DNA of 64,000 bases, from the NCBI GenBank assembly GCA_016789405.1, contig JAEUPQ010000026.1, positions 372,001 through 436,000 of the forward strand, read 5' to 3'. The notes beneath the pieces are model-generated. The model did no database searches. It saw nothing but the letters and a program-made list of their open reading frames with translations, and was not told the DNA's origin. Below, piece after piece: positions 25,475-38,897 of this stretch; position 1 is the first letter of the stretch; each line of letters begins with the position of its first letter. Origin of the DNA: Lysobacteraceae bacterium. Lineage in GTDB: Bacteria; Pseudomonadota; Gammaproteobacteria; Xanthomonadales; Xanthomonadaceae. The position numbers and the translations under genes were made by a program.

Positions 25475-27103
25475 ATGAGTCGTACGTCGTTGATGGCGCA
25501 GTTGATGCGCCTTGCGCGTTTGTCCGCGCATTGCGAAGCCACGGGACAGAGCGCGCAGGAGGCGATCGAGCGGGATGCCGTCGGCGACGCCGGGCGTCGC
25601 CGATTCGCGCAGGGGGCCACCGCCGCCGCTGCGGTCGCGGCGACCGGGGCCATGGCGCCCGGGGCCTTCGCCAAGGTGGGGCGCATCCGCACGGCCTGGA
25701 AGCGGGCGACCGCAACCGAGAACGTCGCCGTGGTCGGCGGCGGCCTGGCCGGCCTGTCCGCCGCGACCGAACTGGCGCGCCGCGGGATCAGCGCCCGGGT
25801 CTTCGAGGCCGACAACCGCGTCGGCGGCCGCGTCCACAGCGTCCGGGGCGTCTTCCCGGGGCAGGTGGCGGAACTGGGCGGTGAGTTCATCGGTACTTCG
25901 CACAACGCGATGCTGGGCTATGTCCGCGCACTGGGCCTGACCCTGGAAGATGCGTCGCTGTTCCCCGGCAACCGCTATTTCGACTTCGGCGGACAGCGCT
26001 ACAGCGAAGCCCAGATGGTCGAGGAGTTCCGCGGCTTCGCCGCGTCGATGCGCCAGGACCTGGGCACGCTCGGTACGCCGACGGCCGACCGCTTCACCGA
26101 GGCCGAGAGTCTGTACGACTACATGAGCCTCGACGACTACCTGATCCTGCATGGTGCCGGCGACCTGCTGCGCAAGCTGGTGGGTGCGGCCTACGCCACC
26201 GAATACGGCACCGGGATCGACCAGACCAGCGCGCTGAGCTTCCTGCGCTTCGCGCATGCGGACAAGCGCAGCAAGTTCGCGGCGTTCGGCACGCAGGCCG
26301 ACGTGCACCTGCACGTGGTCGAAGGCAATGACCGCATCGCAACCGGTCTGGCTGAGCGCCTGCCGGTGCCACCGACCCTGGGCCATCGCCTGGTCGCGAT
26401 GCACAAGCGCGCGAACGGCCAGATCCGGTTGACTTTCGATGTCGGCGATCGCAGCGTCCAGACCGATCACGATGCCGTGGTGCTGACCCTGCCGTTCACG
26501 GTGCTGCGTCGCGTGCACCTCGACAGCAGCCTCGGACTCCCGGCGTGGAAGCGCTTCGCGATCAACAGCGCCGTGGCAGGCGACAACAGCAAGCTGATGG
26601 TCGGCTTCCGCGAGTCGTTCTGGTACACGCGCCACGGCCTCAACGGCAGCGGCTACAGCGATCGCCAGAGCCTGCAGGCCACGTGGGAAACCAACGCGGT
26701 CAAGGGCGGTGCGAACGGCGGCATCCTGACGCGTTATCTCGGTGGCGCGGCGGCCCGCACGCAGGACGACACCCGCCTGCAGTCGGAAGCCAGCCGGTTC
26801 CTCACGGATCTCGAAACCGTGCTGCCGGGCGCGATGCGGGGTGCACGCGTCGATGGCGATGGCCACATCGTCACCGCCGGTGCCAACTGGTCGGCCAACC
26901 CGCTCAGCAAGGGTTCCTATGCGAGCACCCGGCCGGGCTATTTCACGACCAGCGCGCACCACGAAGCCAAGGCGGTCGGCAACCTGATGTTCGCCGGCGA
27001 CCACACCAGCAGCTTCTACGAGTGGCAGGGCACGATGGAAGGCGCGGCCTTGTCAGGCCTGCGCGCAGCGGGCGAAGTGTTCGGCGTCCTGCGCGGGCGC
27101 TGA
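25475..27103 (+). CDS. Tat-exported flavin monoamine oxidase-family protein
   Basis: 542 residues from the ATG at 25475, preceded by AGGGGGA. The N terminus has about 40 helical residues and then a twin-arginine-like signal (GRRRFAQGATAAAAVAATG, cleavage after AFA near residue 67). The FAD-binding motif is VAVVGGGLAGLSAATEL with the second dinucleotide motif ADNRVGGRV; the C-terminal FAD motif is FAGDHTSSFYEWQGTMEGA. These oxidise amines to imines and hydrogen peroxide. The aromatic-cage region EWQG is consistent with an amine oxidase. A second Tat flavoenzyme is encoded just downstream, but a strong terminator separates them. Substrate unknown. Confidence 0.88.
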   Translation: MSRTSLMAQLMRLARLSAHCEATGQSAQEAIERDAVGDAGRRRFAQGATAAAAVAATGAMAPGAFAKVGRIRTAWKRATATENVAVVGGGLAGLSAATELARRGISARVFEADNRVGGRVHSVRGVFPGQVAELGGEFIGTSHNAMLGYVRALGLTLEDASLFPGNRYFDFGGQRYSEAQMVEEFRGFAASMRQDLGTLGTPTADRFTEAESLYDYMSLDDYLILHGAGDLLRKLVGAAYATEYGTGIDQTSALSFLRFAHADKRSKFAAFGTQADVHLHVVEGNDRIATGLAERLPVPPTLGHRLVAMHKRANGQIRLTFDVGDRSVQTDHDAVVLTLPFTVLRRVHLDSSLGLPAWKRFAINSAVAGDNSKLMVGFRESFWYTRHGLNGSGYSDRQSLQATWETNAVKGGANGGILTRYLGGAAARTQDDTRLQSEASRFLTDLETVLPGAMRGARVDGDGHIVTAGANWSANPLSKGSYASTRPGYFTTSAHHEAKAVGNLMFAGDHTSSFYEWQGTMEGAALSGLRAAGEVFGVLRGR

Positions 27104-27127
27104 TTTCCACCCGCAGCATGGATACCC

Positions 27128-27153
27128 GACAGGGCGGCTTCGGCCGCCCTGTC
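27128..27153 (+). terminator. Rho-independent terminator after the amine oxidase gene
   Basis: A perfect 11-bp stem (27128-27138 with 27143-27153) closed by a TTCG tetraloop and followed by TGTTTTGG, 24 bp after the stop codon. Confidence 0.85.
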
Positions 27154-27270
27154 TGTTTTGGCAGGGGCATCTTCAGGCATGCGCTGGCGGCCTCCTGCAT
27201 GACGCAGAATGGATCGGGACAGTGGGGCAGAAGGTGCGCCCGGGACAGGGACCGACAGGGAGGATGCGGG

Positions 27271-28809
27271 ATGTTCGATGCGAATGATGACGCGGATTCA
27301 CGGAGGGCGAGCCACCGGGCCGAGGTCGAGAAGGCCGCGCGGCATGAGGCAGGCGTGTCGCGGCGCGCGTTCCTGCGCGCGGGCGCCGGCGTCGCCCTGG
27401 CGGCAGGCCTGCCCGGCTGGCTGTCGGGCTGCGCGACGAGTCCGGGCAGCGGCTCTCTGCCCTGGGCAGAGCTTGCGGCCAGCCTGCAGGGCAAGCTGCT
27501 GTTGCCGGATTCACCGGATTTCCGCCAGGTCGCGGCGCCGTGGGCGCTGCAGTACGCATCGAAGCTGCCGCAGGCGATCGCGATGTGCGCGAGCGAAGCG
27601 GACGTGCGCAACAGCCTGCTGTGGTCGCAGGCGTACGACGTTCCGCTGGTGGCGCGCAGTGGCGGACATTCCTACGCCGGTTATTCGACGACCCGTGGTT
27701 TGATGATCAATGTGTCGCAGATGCACGCGGTGGACATCGACCCCTCGACAGGGCTTGCACGCCTGGGTGGCGGTTCGCGCAACAGGAACGTCTACGCGGC
27801 CTGCCGTCCCTTTGGGCGCGCGGTGACCCATGGTCGTTGCAAGGAAGTCGGCGTGGCCGGACTGGTGCTCGGCGGCGGCATCGGCTTCAACATGCGCGCG
27901 CACGGCCTGACCTGCGACGGCCTGAAGGAAACCCGCATCGTGCTGGCCGACGGCCGCGCGCTCACCTGCAGCGCGCACGAGAACAGCGATCTGTTCTGGG
28001 CTTGCCGCGGCGCGGGCGGCGGCAACTTCGGCATCAACACCGGCTTCACCTTCGAGACCTTCGAGGTGGGCGAGTACACGGTCTTCGAACTCGCCTGGGC
28101 CGAGCGCCTTGCCGAGGTGTTCGATGCACTGCAGACGATGGCGCTCAAGGCGCCCGACACCCTGGGCATGAAGCTCAGCATCGTCGCCCGCGCCGGCACG
28201 ACGGGGCTGACGCTGTCGATCCTCGGTCAACTTGCAGGCACGCGCGACCAGCTGGACGCGCTGCTGGCGCCGGTGTATGCCGTGCTGCGCCCCTCGAAGC
28301 AGCGGATCGAGTCGATGGCCTACTGGGACGCGCAGGAATTCCTGTCGGAGGAAGGCTATCCGGAGTACTCGCACGAGCGCTCGCGCTTCGTGCCGGAGTC
28401 GCTGTCGCCGGCCGCGATCGCCACCATCCTCGACGAACTGCGCGCCTGGCCAGGTACCCGCGTGGCCGCGACCTGGAAATTCTTCCTGATGGGCGGCGCG
28501 ATCGACCGGTTGTCGCCCGCCGATACCGCCTTCGTGCATCGCGGCAATGCGATGGTTTCCAGCATCGAGCTGGAATGGACGGCGCAGGACTCACCCGCGT
28601 GGGTCGAGGTGAACCAGCGCTGGCTGTCGCGCTTCCACGACCGCATGGAACGCTATACCTCGTCGTTCTGTTACCAGAACTTCATCGATCCCGCGCAGCA
28701 GGATTACCTGCATGCTTATTACGGCGCGAACCTGGGCAGGCTGCGCGAGGTCAAGCGGCGTTACGACCCGAAGAACGTCTTCCGCTATCCGCAGTCCATC
28801 CCGGTCTGA
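27271..28809 (+). CDS. Tat-exported berberine-bridge-type FAD oxidase, bicovalent flavin
   Basis: 512 residues. The start at 27271 gives a charged N terminus and a Tat signal (SRRAFLRAGAGVALAAGLPG, ending LSGCATSPG, which also fits a lipobox with C52 or so). The FAD-binding PP-type domain includes RSGGHSYAGYS, where H133 is the residue that is 8-alpha-linked to FAD, and HGRCKEVGVAG, where C190 is positioned for the 6-S-cysteinyl bond. So both covalent flavin links of the bicovalent berberine-bridge group are present. The BBE domain closes the protein (NFIDPAQQDYLHAYYG...RYDPKNVF). Known relatives oxidise sugars or alcohols; the substrate here is unknown. Confidence 0.9.
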   Translation: MFDANDDADSRRASHRAEVEKAARHEAGVSRRAFLRAGAGVALAAGLPGWLSGCATSPGSGSLPWAELAASLQGKLLLPDSPDFRQVAAPWALQYASKLPQAIAMCASEADVRNSLLWSQAYDVPLVARSGGHSYAGYSTTRGLMINVSQMHAVDIDPSTGLARLGGGSRNRNVYAACRPFGRAVTHGRCKEVGVAGLVLGGGIGFNMRAHGLTCDGLKETRIVLADGRALTCSAHENSDLFWACRGAGGGNFGINTGFTFETFEVGEYTVFELAWAERLAEVFDALQTMALKAPDTLGMKLSIVARAGTTGLTLSILGQLAGTRDQLDALLAPVYAVLRPSKQRIESMAYWDAQEFLSEEGYPEYSHERSRFVPESLSPAAIATILDELRAWPGTRVAATWKFFLMGGAIDRLSPADTAFVHRGNAMVSSIELEWTAQDSPAWVEVNQRWLSRFHDRMERYTSSFCYQNFIDPAQQDYLHAYYGANLGRLREVKRRYDPKNVFRYPQSIPV

Positions 28810-28885
28810 AACACGTGGTCGCACGGGGCATGGATTGGGGAGGGATGCGCTGGCGTATGCTGGTGCGCATGCGGAATGAAACGAC

Positions 28886-29686
28886 ATGAGCGGATCCCGT
28901 GCCCCTTCCGGCGACGTGCTGCGCGGGATCGATCGACCGACGCTGCAGGCGCTTCTGGTGGCCTACTACCGCGACCTCGGCTGGTGGGTGGAGCGCGCAG
29001 CGGGCGATGCACACGTCGATGGCGGCACATGGATCCTCAAGCGCGACCGCAACGTCATCCTGCTCGATGTCGGCCATTGGGGCAGTGGGCAACGTCCGCA
29101 GGATGCGGTGACATCGCTGGTCGATGATCTTCAGAGGGCGGGGGCTAGCGGTGCGATCCTGGTCGATGACCATGCGTTCTCGCGTGCCGACCATGACGCG
29201 GCGAACCGCCACGGCCATGTCAGGCTGATCGATCCGGATGGACTGCGCGCGATGCTGGGCGATGTGCCGGAACAACGCGATCGGGCCGATCCGTTTGCAC
29301 CGACGCTGCCGGTGCCGCAGTTGTCTCGCGCGCGCCCGCGTGCCGTGCGCCCGGCACGAAAAGGGAACTGGGTCTGGTGGCTGATCGCGCTGGGCTGCCT
29401 CGTGGTGTTCGTGCTGCTGGTGCGCGCGCTGCTGTCGCGGACGGCGGATACCGCCGTGCCTCCGGAAGAACAACGGCGTGCGATCGTCGAGCCTTCGCGG
29501 CTTTCCATCCCGCATGTCGACCGTGATGCCCAGGTGCGCCAGGTCGACATCGACACCGTGCATGTTCCTGCGGTGGATGTCCGCGCGGTGCGACAAGAGC
29601 AGCATGCAGACAGGGACGCCGCCGATGCGGTCAAGCGAAGCGAAGAAGCCATGCGCGTCATCGAGGCCAGTACCCCGGACATGTGA
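28886..29686 (+). CDS. Membrane protein with degenerate Mrr-like domain
   Basis: 266 residues. Residues about 14-130 follow the Mrr restriction-endonuclease-like pattern: LQALLVAYYRDLGWWVE, then GGTWILKRDRNVILLDVGHW, AGASGAILVDDHAFSRADHDAA and VRLIDPDGLRAML. In active members the strands read GG-D-I and V-Q-C-K; here they read GGTW and LDVGHW, so the catalytic D and QxK are missing. One membrane helix follows (about 163-183, WVWWLIALGCLVVFVLLVRAL), then an acidic tail ending SEEAMRVIEASTPDM. That EAMRVI..TP motif also ends the protein at 12676. A dead nuclease domain tethered to the membrane suggests a binding or sensing role, but this is inference. Confidence 0.72.
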   Translation: MSGSRAPSGDVLRGIDRPTLQALLVAYYRDLGWWVERAAGDAHVDGGTWILKRDRNVILLDVGHWGSGQRPQDAVTSLVDDLQRAGASGAILVDDHAFSRADHDAANRHGHVRLIDPDGLRAMLGDVPEQRDRADPFAPTLPVPQLSRARPRAVRPARKGNWVWWLIALGCLVVFVLLVRALLSRTADTAVPPEEQRRAIVEPSRLSIPHVDRDAQVRQVDIDTVHVPAVDVRAVRQEQHADRDAADAVKRSEEAMRVIEASTPDM

Positions 29687-29688
29687 AT

Positions 29689-29719
29689 CTCCGGCGGCGG
29701 CATCGCGCCGCCGCCGGAG
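29689..29719. terminator. Bidirectional stem-loop terminator
   Basis: A perfect 13-bp stem (29689-29701 with 29707-29719) and a 5-nt loop lies between the convergent Mrr-like and M4 protease genes. It lacks a long T-tract. Confidence 0.65.
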
Positions 29720-29739
29720 TACCGCATGTATCGCTTCGA

Positions 29740-31707
<1,968 letters not shown>

Positions 31708-32835
31708 TCAACGCGGTATGCGCGCCATGCACGCGCGGTATCTGGTGTCGACGCGATTGGCGAACCACGCGGTCGTCAGCCTGCGCGTGATCTTCGGACT
31801 GTGCAGGCGGATGCGCGGCAGCATCGCGCGCGGCAGCGCCTTGCCCTTCTTCTTTTCGGCGATCTCGAAGACGCGGACGTAAAGCGGGCTGTCCTCGAAA
31901 CCGCGGCGGTGCGCGTTCGACAGTGCGCGGCGGATCTGCGCGTGGTCCATGCCGAGCTTCGGCGCGAGCATGCGCACGGCGCGTTCGGTGTCGCCGACGC
32001 CGTCGCCGGCCTTCGTGCGACGATGAGGCACGAGGTCGCCGTCGAGGTCGAGCGCGATGCCGGTCGCGGCCGATACCGCGTTCTGGAATGCCGCATTGCG
32101 GCTCGCGTAATGGCCGGCGTTGAAGTCCGCGAATCGATGGATCGGCTTCTCGTAGGACGCCGGATAATCCAGCAGATGCGCGATGCCGAAATACATGCCG
32201 CCGCGCCGGGTGAAGACTTCGTGGCGGATCGAGCCGGCATGCGCGAAGGGATAGCTTCGATCGCCTGCATGCGCTTCGGCGAAGGCAATGCTCACCTGCA
32301 TCGGACCACCGGTGCGCACCGGGTTGGCGTCGGCCAGCAGGCGCCGGCCCATCGGCACCTTTGCGATCAATTCCTCGTAGATGTCGCTCAGTTCCTTTTC
32401 CGTCTGCACCTCGGCGATGCGCTGGTCCCAGGTGCGGCCGTCGGGCGATTCCAGTTGAAGCGCAGCCCGCACCAGGAACAGCGGGACGTGCTTGCGTTCG
32501 GCTCGCGCTTCGATTTCCCGGCGGGCGATTTTCCCGAGCCCCGGGACCTTCGGTTGCGGACTGAAGTTGGATTCCTGGTCGGTCACCGCGATCACGGAGC
32601 ACAGATTGGCGTGCGTCGGGGCGATGTCGAGTGCCGCGAAGGAGGCCTGGATGTCGCTTGCCCAGCCGGCACGATCCTTCACGTGGCGCGGCATCAGCCG
32701 TTCGAGCGTGCGCCGCGTCTGTTCCGGGCTGGGCCTGCTGGCGCTGTCGTCGCATCCGGCCAACAGGGCGAGGGCTGCGACCAGGGCCGTCGCATGGCGC
32801 AGCAGGCGGGGGAGGGCGTGGCGCTGATTGCGCAT
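31708..32835 (-). CDS. DUF1615-like lipoprotein
   Basis: 375 residues from the ATG at 32835, which starts a lipoprotein signal ending in LLAGC (lipobox, Cys about 28); longer frames upstream add an implausible N terminus. The mature protein matches the DUF1615 pattern known from E. coli YaiW-type outer membrane lipoproteins: ANLCSVIAVTDQESNF, PLFLVRAALQLESPDGRTW, GPMQVSIAFAEAH and RGGMYFGIAHLLDYPASY. The QESNF and GGPMQV signatures recall lytic-transglycosylase-like folds, so a role in cell wall metabolism is possible but not shown. Confidence 0.85.
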   Translation of the reverse strand: MRNQRHALPRLLRHATALVAALALLAGCDDSASRPSPEQTRRTLERLMPRHVKDRAGWASDIQASFAALDIAPTHANLCSVIAVTDQESNFSPQPKVPGLGKIARREIEARAERKHVPLFLVRAALQLESPDGRTWDQRIAEVQTEKELSDIYEELIAKVPMGRRLLADANPVRTGGPMQVSIAFAEAHAGDRSYPFAHAGSIRHEVFTRRGGMYFGIAHLLDYPASYEKPIHRFADFNAGHYASRNAAFQNAVSAATGIALDLDGDLVPHRRTKAGDGVGDTERAVRMLAPKLGMDHAQIRRALSNAHRRGFEDSPLYVRVFEIAEKKKGKALPRAMLPRIRLHSPKITRRLTTAWFANRVDTRYRACMARIPR

Positions 32836-32982
32836 GGGTCCGGTCGAGGGACCGGCTGAAGATCTGGGCGACGGCATGCGCGCGACTCTAGCCGCAGTCG
32901 TTTCCGGCCGGAAGGCCGTGGCCATCCGGCACAGGTGCATCCGCCGCAACTTTCGCGGCCTCGATCCGTGACGTCGAGGGGC

Positions 32983-33006
32983 GGGGCGGGCTGAACCACC
33001 CGCCCC
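32983..33006 (-). terminator. GC-rich stem-loop after the helical protein gene
   Basis: Arms 32983-32990 and 32999-33006 form an 8-bp GC stem with an 8-nt loop, ten bases beyond the minus-strand stop at 33016. There is no clear T-run. Confidence 0.45.
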
Positions 33007-33015
33007 GGGTTGGCC

Positions 33016-33888
33016 TCAGGCGGCCTGCTGGCGGCTGTCGGCCGCCGCGTCGCATTCACTCGCTGCGTGGAGGAAGAAATCGCGCTGGATGTCGGCGAAG
33101 TGGCGGTAGCCTTCGCGGGCCAGTTCGAGGATGCGCTCCCGCGATTCCGGCCGGTAGCGCGCGGCGAGTTCCAGCGCCTTCATCGCTTCGGCAAGGTGTT
33201 CGGCTTCCACGCCCTGCGATTCGAAGGTGGCGTGGATCGTGATCCAGGCATAGGCGTGCACCAGTTTGCCGCCCAGCTCCACTCGGAAATCCCGATCCCG
33301 CAGGTACTGGTAGAAACCTTCGTAATGGCGTTCGGCGCGGAACACGCGGTCGATGATCGAATACTCGCGGTCGGCCATCGATTCGGAGGCGATGTGCGTG
33401 CCGATCGAACGGATCAGGGCCTCGGCATCGTGCGGGAAGCTGCCGTAGTAGCGGAAGGTGCGCGCGACCACGTCCTTCAGCCAGACCGGCTGGGGCTCGG
33501 ACAATGCGTTGCGGTCGTCGATGCTCAGGCCGGCGTAGTCGGCGGCCGCCTTGCGCATGGCCTGGGCCAGCGTGCGGTGCGGCACGCGATGTCCCTTGTC
33601 CAGATGCTCGTCGACGGTGGCATCGAGCACGTGCCCGGCGACGTCCATGCCGCGCACGGCCTGGGCGCGGTCCGGCTCGTTGGCGTCCAGGAACAGATCC
33701 TGCGACTCACCGATGTTGCCCGACAGCTTCGCGACCAGCGCTCCGGCGTAGCCGTTCCAGCGCGTGTATCGGTCGATGAACAGGAACTGCGCGTACGGGT
33801 CGCGCACGGCGGCGTCGCAAGCGCGGCGGATGGTGGATTCCATCGCTTCGAGCTCGGCCGCGGTCTGGAATTCTTCGATTCGGAACAT
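33016..33888 (-). CDS. Helical protein, possibly heme-oxygenase-like diiron fold
   Basis: 290 residues, soluble, all-helical by inspection, with a very strong ribosome binding site (GGAGGAGCG before the ATG). The spacing of acidic and histidine residues (ESTIRRACDAA; HIASESMADREYSIIDRVF; VHAYAWITIHATFESQGVEAEHL) recalls the heme-oxygenase-like oxidase/TenA-PqqC superfamily, where E/H residues bind two metals. I cannot confirm the ligand set, so this is a fold guess. It lies downstream of ppa on the same strand but after a terminator-like hairpin, so it probably has its own promoter. Confidence 0.55.
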   Translation of the reverse strand: MFRIEEFQTAAELEAMESTIRRACDAAVRDPYAQFLFIDRYTRWNGYAGALVAKLSGNIGESQDLFLDANEPDRAQAVRGMDVAGHVLDATVDEHLDKGHRVPHRTLAQAMRKAAADYAGLSIDDRNALSEPQPVWLKDVVARTFRYYGSFPHDAEALIRSIGTHIASESMADREYSIIDRVFRAERHYEGFYQYLRDRDFRVELGGKLVHAYAWITIHATFESQGVEAEHLAEAMKALELAARYRPESRERILELAREGYRHFADIQRDFFLHAASECDAAADSRQQAA

Positions 33889-33977
33889 CGCTCCTCCGGC
33901 GTGGGCAGGGTGGCGGCGTCGTCGACTCGACGAAAGCGCGCGCCAGTGAAAGAACGTTGCGTGGACCCCTCAAAGGA

Positions 33978-34002
33978 CAAGCCCGCGCAGGGCGCGGGCT
34001 TG
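33978..34002 (-). terminator. Terminator of ppa
   Basis: A perfect 11-bp stem (33978-33988 with 33992-34002) with a 3-nt loop, followed on the minus strand by TCCTTTG; it begins 28 bp after the ppa stop. Confidence 0.7.
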
Positions 34003-34029
34003 GGGGGCGCGAGGCGTGGAACGTGTGGC

Positions 34030-34584
34030 TCAGAAGTGCGGCTTGTCCGCTTCCGGCGTCGCGTTGTAGCGCTGGATCGACTCCAGGATGATCGACTTGG
34101 CTTCTGCGGCATCGCCCCAACCGTCGAGCTTCACCCACTTGCCTTTCTCTAGGTCCTTGTAGTGCTCGAAGAAGTGGCCGATGCGCTCCAGCCAGTGTTC
34201 GCTGACCTGGCTGATGTCGTTGATGTGCTTGTAGCCGGCGAAGACCTTGTCCACCGGCACGGCGAGCAGCTTCTCGTCGCTGCCGGCCTCGTCCTTCATG
34301 CGCAGCACGCCCACCGGGCGCACGCGGATCACCGAGCCGGGGATCAGCGGCAGCGGCAGGATCACCAGCACGTCGGCGGGATCGCCGTCGCCGCAGAGGG
34401 TGTGCGGGATGTAGCCGTAGTTGCAGGGGTAGCGCATCGGCGTGGACAGGATGCGATCGACGAAGATCGCGCCGGTCTCTTTGTCGACTTCGTATTTGAC
34501 CGGTTCGGCATCCTTCGGGATTTCGATGATGACGTTGATTTCTTCCGGCGGGTTCTTGCCGGTGGGGACGAGGTCCAGACCCAT
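34030..34584 (-). CDS. ppa: Soluble inorganic pyrophosphatase, family I
   Basis: 184 residues, the usual length for bacterial family I enzymes. It hydrolyses pyrophosphate to phosphate in the cytoplasm and pulls biosynthetic reactions forward. The signature D-x-D-P-x-D is present as GDGDPADVLV (about residues 65-74), and other active-site elements are visible: KYEVDKETG, YPCNYGYIP and the KHINDISQV/H-FFEHYKDLE region. The gene lies directly downstream of hppA, so soluble and membrane pyrophosphatases are encoded side by side on the same strand with a terminator-like hairpin between them. Confidence 0.96.
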   Translation of the reverse strand: MGLDLVPTGKNPPEEINVIIEIPKDAEPVKYEVDKETGAIFVDRILSTPMRYPCNYGYIPHTLCGDGDPADVLVILPLPLIPGSVIRVRPVGVLRMKDEAGSDEKLLAVPVDKVFAGYKHINDISQVSEHWLERIGHFFEHYKDLEKGKWVKLDGWGDAAEAKSIILESIQRYNATPEADKPHF

Positions 34585-34682
34585 GAGGATGTTCCAGTGG
34601 CGGCGGTGAGGGCCGGCATTTTACGCCGCTGGCTGCTGCGCCGCAGCATCCCCTGGTCGCACGGCCCCGGGGCCCGGAAACG

Positions 34683-34711
34683 CGGACGGCAGCCGCGAGG
34701 GCTGCCGTCCG
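34683..34711 (-). terminator. Stem-loop after hppA
   Basis: A perfect 12-bp stem (34683-34694 with 34700-34711) with a 5-nt loop, 27 bp beyond the hppA stop on the minus strand; no T-tract. Confidence 0.6.
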
Positions 34712-34737
34712 GGACTGCATCGTGGGGCTGGATCGAC

Positions 34738-37209
<2,472 letters not shown>

Positions 37210-37460
37210 GAAACCCTCCCCAGAGTCTGATGGAATGTGACAGCGGAAGCACGTTGCAGCTGACCGCGACCATTGCGGTCTCGCGCGACGTCCCGACTAT
37301 CGCACAGGCTCCGCCCGTCTTGGAACCGGGGGAATGCCGGCGAATTCCGGGGGCGGGACGGGCGTCCATGACGCGATGCACCAATACGCACGGGTGCGGA
37401 TGCGTGCGCGTTCAGGCGCGATGGGGCACGCTGCGGCTCCGCGATGCAACCGCTGGACCG

Positions 37461-37982
37461 ATGCCGATGTTCCCTGATCCCACTGCTCCCCGTGCTGCCA
37501 TCTCGCTGCTGTTGCTCGCATGCCTTCCGGCGTTCGCGCAGTCGCCCGAGATCCGCCGCGAGCCGTATCCGCCCCAGGCCGTGGGCGCGACGCACACCAT
37601 CCGCGTGATCCCCGAAACCTGCGCCTACCTGCGCGGCATGTTCACCACCGACGCGGCAGTGCCGTATCGCTATGGCGCAGCGAAGACGGCTGGACGCTGC
37701 CAAGCCCGCGCGCGACTGGTCGATCCGGCGAAAGCGATGCCCTCGACGGCGAAGGGCTGGATCCTCAACGACGAAGTACGCATCCCGCAGGCCGGCTGTC
37801 CAGCGCACACGGCGGTGATCCGCGTCTGGCGCAAGCCGGTGGACACGAAGGCGCCTGTGGACGGACGCGGCCAGGCGCGCATCTACCTGCAGGACGCGAA
37901 GCAGCAGGCGAAGACGGGTGAAGTCGCGAAGCTTCCCGAATACGCGGCGGTGCTCGAGGTGGAAGGCGCGCCCTGCCGATGA
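37461..37982 (+). CDS. Small exported protein of unknown function
   Basis: 173 residues from the ATG at 37461 (37467 is an alternative). A signal peptide (AAISLLLLACLPAFAQ) ends near residue 27. The mature part has cysteines in ETCAYLRGMF, AGRCQAR, QAGCPAH and GAPC, likely two disulfides, and alternating hydrophobic residues typical of a beta sandwich. I recognise no family. It is divergent from hppA and runs convergently into the sigma-factor operon, ending ten bases before that operon's last stop codon. Confidence 0.7.
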   Translation: MPMFPDPTAPRAAISLLLLACLPAFAQSPEIRREPYPPQAVGATHTIRVIPETCAYLRGMFTTDAAVPYRYGAAKTAGRCQARARLVDPAKAMPSTAKGWILNDEVRIPQAGCPAHTAVIRVWRKPVDTKAPVDGRGQARIYLQDAKQQAKTGEVAKLPEYAAVLEVEGAPCR

Positions 37983-37991
37983 GCTGAGGGG

Positions 37992-38897
37992 TCAGCGCGT
38001 GGCAGCGACTGTTGCACTCCCGGTTGCGCGGCGCATGAATCCTTCCACCTCCCGCGTGTAGGCATTGTCCTCGCCCAGCAGCCGGTTGATCTCCGCATGG
38101 GACAGCGGCTGCTCCATCAGCCGCGCGTTCGTGCCGAACGATGACGCCTTGTCGACGAAGGCGCGATTGGCTGCGCAGGAATCGCGGCGTTCGCTCGCGC
38201 ACACGGCGAGGATCGGTGAGGTCGGTCCGTGGAGCTGGTGCATGGGAGAGACCGCACGCCAGAACGCCGGATCGTCGCCGAAGGCGTTGCGGAACAGTCG
38301 GACGCGTCCGCGCGGCGACGTCATCGTCTCGACGACATCCACCGAGCCGGCGTCGAGCAGCACCGTCGCGCGCGACGGACGTGCGCCTGCCTCGCGGATC
38401 AATTCGGGACGCGCGGCGAGCAGGGCGATCAGATGCCCGCCCGCGGAATGACCCATCAGCACGAAGCGGTCCGGATCGCCGCCGGCGCGCGCGACCACGC
38501 GTTGCGCCTCGGCCAATGCACGCGCCACATCGCGTGCCTGCTGCAACGGGTCAGCGACCGGGCGCATCCGGTAGTTGGTCGAGACGAAGAACGCGCCGGC
38601 CTGCGTCCAGCGTTCGCGCTTGTTCGCGACCTGCCAGGCCTTGTCGCCGAAGGCCCAGCCGCCGCCATGCACGTAGAACACGGTGGGCGATTGGCGGGTG
38701 CGCGCAGGCAGATCGACATCGAAACGCTGCGCAGGATCGGGGCCGTAGGCGACATCCCGCATCGGTGCGGGTGTCGCGGCCTGCGCCGTCGTGATCGGCG
38801 CATCGATCGGCTGCGCGGAGGGTCGCAGCGCCGCGCCCAGTCCCAGCAGCAGCGCGAACGCAAGCAGGGCCCAGGGCTGGCGCGCGCGGACGGTCAT
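37992..38897 (-). CDS. Exported alpha/beta hydrolase, esterase/lipase-like
   Basis: 301 residues with an N-terminal membrane-spanning signal or anchor (PWALLAFALLLGLGAAL). The oxyanion-hole motif HGGGW (FYVHGGGWAFGDKAW) and the nucleophile S151 in GHSAGGH mark the HSL/BD-FAE group of hydrolases; the acid is probably the Asp in VCASERRDSC or nearby and the histidine is H in LSHAEINRLLG. The enzyme should cleave short-chain esters or similar bonds in the periplasm. Its ATG overlaps the stop of the upstream DUF3106-like gene by four bases; it is the last gene of a four-gene sigma-factor operon. Confidence 0.85.
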   Translation of the reverse strand: MTVRARQPWALLAFALLLGLGAALRPSAQPIDAPITTAQAATPAPMRDVAYGPDPAQRFDVDLPARTRQSPTVFYVHGGGWAFGDKAWQVANKRERWTQAGAFFVSTNYRMRPVADPLQQARDVARALAEAQRVVARAGGDPDRFVLMGHSAGGHLIALLAARPELIREAGARPSRATVLLDAGSVDVVETMTSPRGRVRLFRNAFGDDPAFWRAVSPMHQLHGPTSPILAVCASERRDSCAANRAFVDKASSFGTNARLMEQPLSHAEINRLLGEDNAYTREVEGFMRRATGSATVAATR

